64,000 nucleotides of DNA from assembly GCF_001411555.2 (NCBI RefSeq), contig NC_049909.1:4325875-4389874 (forward strand), written 5' to 3'. Below the pieces are notes generated by a model. That model was not told the DNA's origin and did no database searches. It worked only from the letters and a program-made list of their open reading frames with translations. Positions 63,590-64,000 of this stretch are shown one piece after another. Source of the DNA: Juglans regia (taxonomy: Eukaryota; Streptophyta; Magnoliopsida; Fagales; Juglandaceae). Numbering within the stretch: the first letter of the stretch is position 1; each line of letters starts with the position of its first letter. A program made the translations under genes and the position numbers.

Positions 63590-63601
63590 GCTCTGATACC
63601 A
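63590..63601 (-). other. Primer binding site of copy M, exact initiator-Met match
   Basis: The minus strand reads TGGTATCAGAGC, without the extra T found in copies C, D, E, I and L. It lies 2 bases inside the 5' LTR. Confidence 0.9.
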
Positions 63602-63603
63602 AA

Positions 63604-64000
63604 TGATATGAACCCGCGGGAATGAAATCCCTTGAACCCACAGTCAATTTGAAAACTCCCCAAGAAAGCCAAAATCAAGTCAATGGATGGAGAATCTAGA
63701 CCCGATGAGAACTCGTTTCAAGAACCTAGATTATATTAAAATCTAGACCCGTTGAAGAACCCGTCTCAAGAACCCAGATTACAAAGGAGGAACGCCACAA
63801 AGGTTGTGATTTACCTTTGATAAGTTCAAAAGTTCAATTAAGAACAAGAGGAGTAAAACTCAACTCACAATGAATAAATTCATCAAATTTTATAAATTTC
63901 ATAATCTGATTAGAATGAGGCTACATAGAGTATTTAAAGGAAAACCTAATGAAACCCTAGCCAAAATAAACCCCCATCTTCCAAAAGTACCCCTGGATGA
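63604..64000 (-). repeat. 5' LTR of copy M, partial
   Basis: Begins (inner end) TTCATATCA at 63604 and continues to the window edge within the U3, before the minisatellite. Confidence 0.94.

Larger units (their letters stand above)
59485..64000 (-). mobile_element. Family 1 element, copy M (5' LTR runs off the window)
   Basis: 3' LTR 59485-60290, ORF, leader, primer binding site and the first 397 bases of the 5' LTR. Both LTRs share CGCGGGAATGAAATCC at the outer end, unlike other copies, showing that they belong together. Almost identical to copy I over the whole body. Confidence 0.93.

Overview
This is a repeat-dense piece of a flowering-plant nuclear genome, probably from a eudicot. No intact host gene, tRNA, rRNA or CRISPR array was recognised. 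The content is nested transposable elements: plant LTR retrotransposons primed by initiator-Met or Asp tRNA, plant-type LINEs with an RNase H tail, and an Ac-like hAT relic.

The dominant component is one Ty3/gypsy-derived, non-autonomous LTR family, called family 1 here. Its LTRs are about 720-840 bp, begin TGATGGGAACC and end GGGTTCATATCA (or ATGTCA). Copies on the plus strand are A (1-2758, 5' cut by the window), C (9747-14545), D (17482-22423) and E (23649-30347), plus the LTR-less K (52826-54703). Copies on the minus strand are I (47205-52187), J (52188-52825, LTR only), L (57169-58410) and M (59485-64000, cut by the window). There are two solo LTRs, G and H, one inside the other (34357-35913). 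Exact 5-bp target duplications were found for C (ATTCC), D (GAGAT), E (CTCAC), G (CCTTT) and H (GTAAC).

Copies D and I carry an uninterrupted 853-codon ORF, and M carries the same ORF minus one base. It joins a Gag domain, a Lys/Glu/Ser-rich spacer, a stub of reverse transcriptase (RT), the end of RNase H, the integrase N-terminal region, an expanded array of about 45-nt coding repeats, and the integrase C-terminus. Protease, the RT active site and the integrase catalytic core are absent. The ORF ends inside the 3' LTR, and the polypurine tract lies within its codons. Older copies (A, C, E, K) keep other parts, such as protease, zinc knuckle or the start of the integrase core, so the deletion history can be partly read.

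Layout: 1-2758 copy A. 2759-5788 unclassified repeat-like DNA with a GA-rich block. 5789-9650 a broken LINE (minus). 9659-22801 a large LTR-like repeat X (plus) split by C and D. 22802-23123 short spacer. 23124-33322 a second X copy (minus, duplication CCTAG) split by E, which is itself split by a LINE. 33328-37640 unclassified DNA holding G and H. 37650-39540 fragments of Tat-type RT and chromovirus integrase. 39926-46659 a decayed Athila-type element with a solo LTR in its RT (duplication CTAAC). 46663-47204 Tat-type gag fragment. 47205-52187 copy I. 52188-54703 copies J and K. 54704-57168 hAT-like element. 57169-58410 copy L. 58411-58711 LINE ORF1 fragment. 58740-59484 X fragment. 59485-64000 copy M.

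Domain names come from reading the translations by eye and boundaries by comparing copies. No alignment or database search was run.
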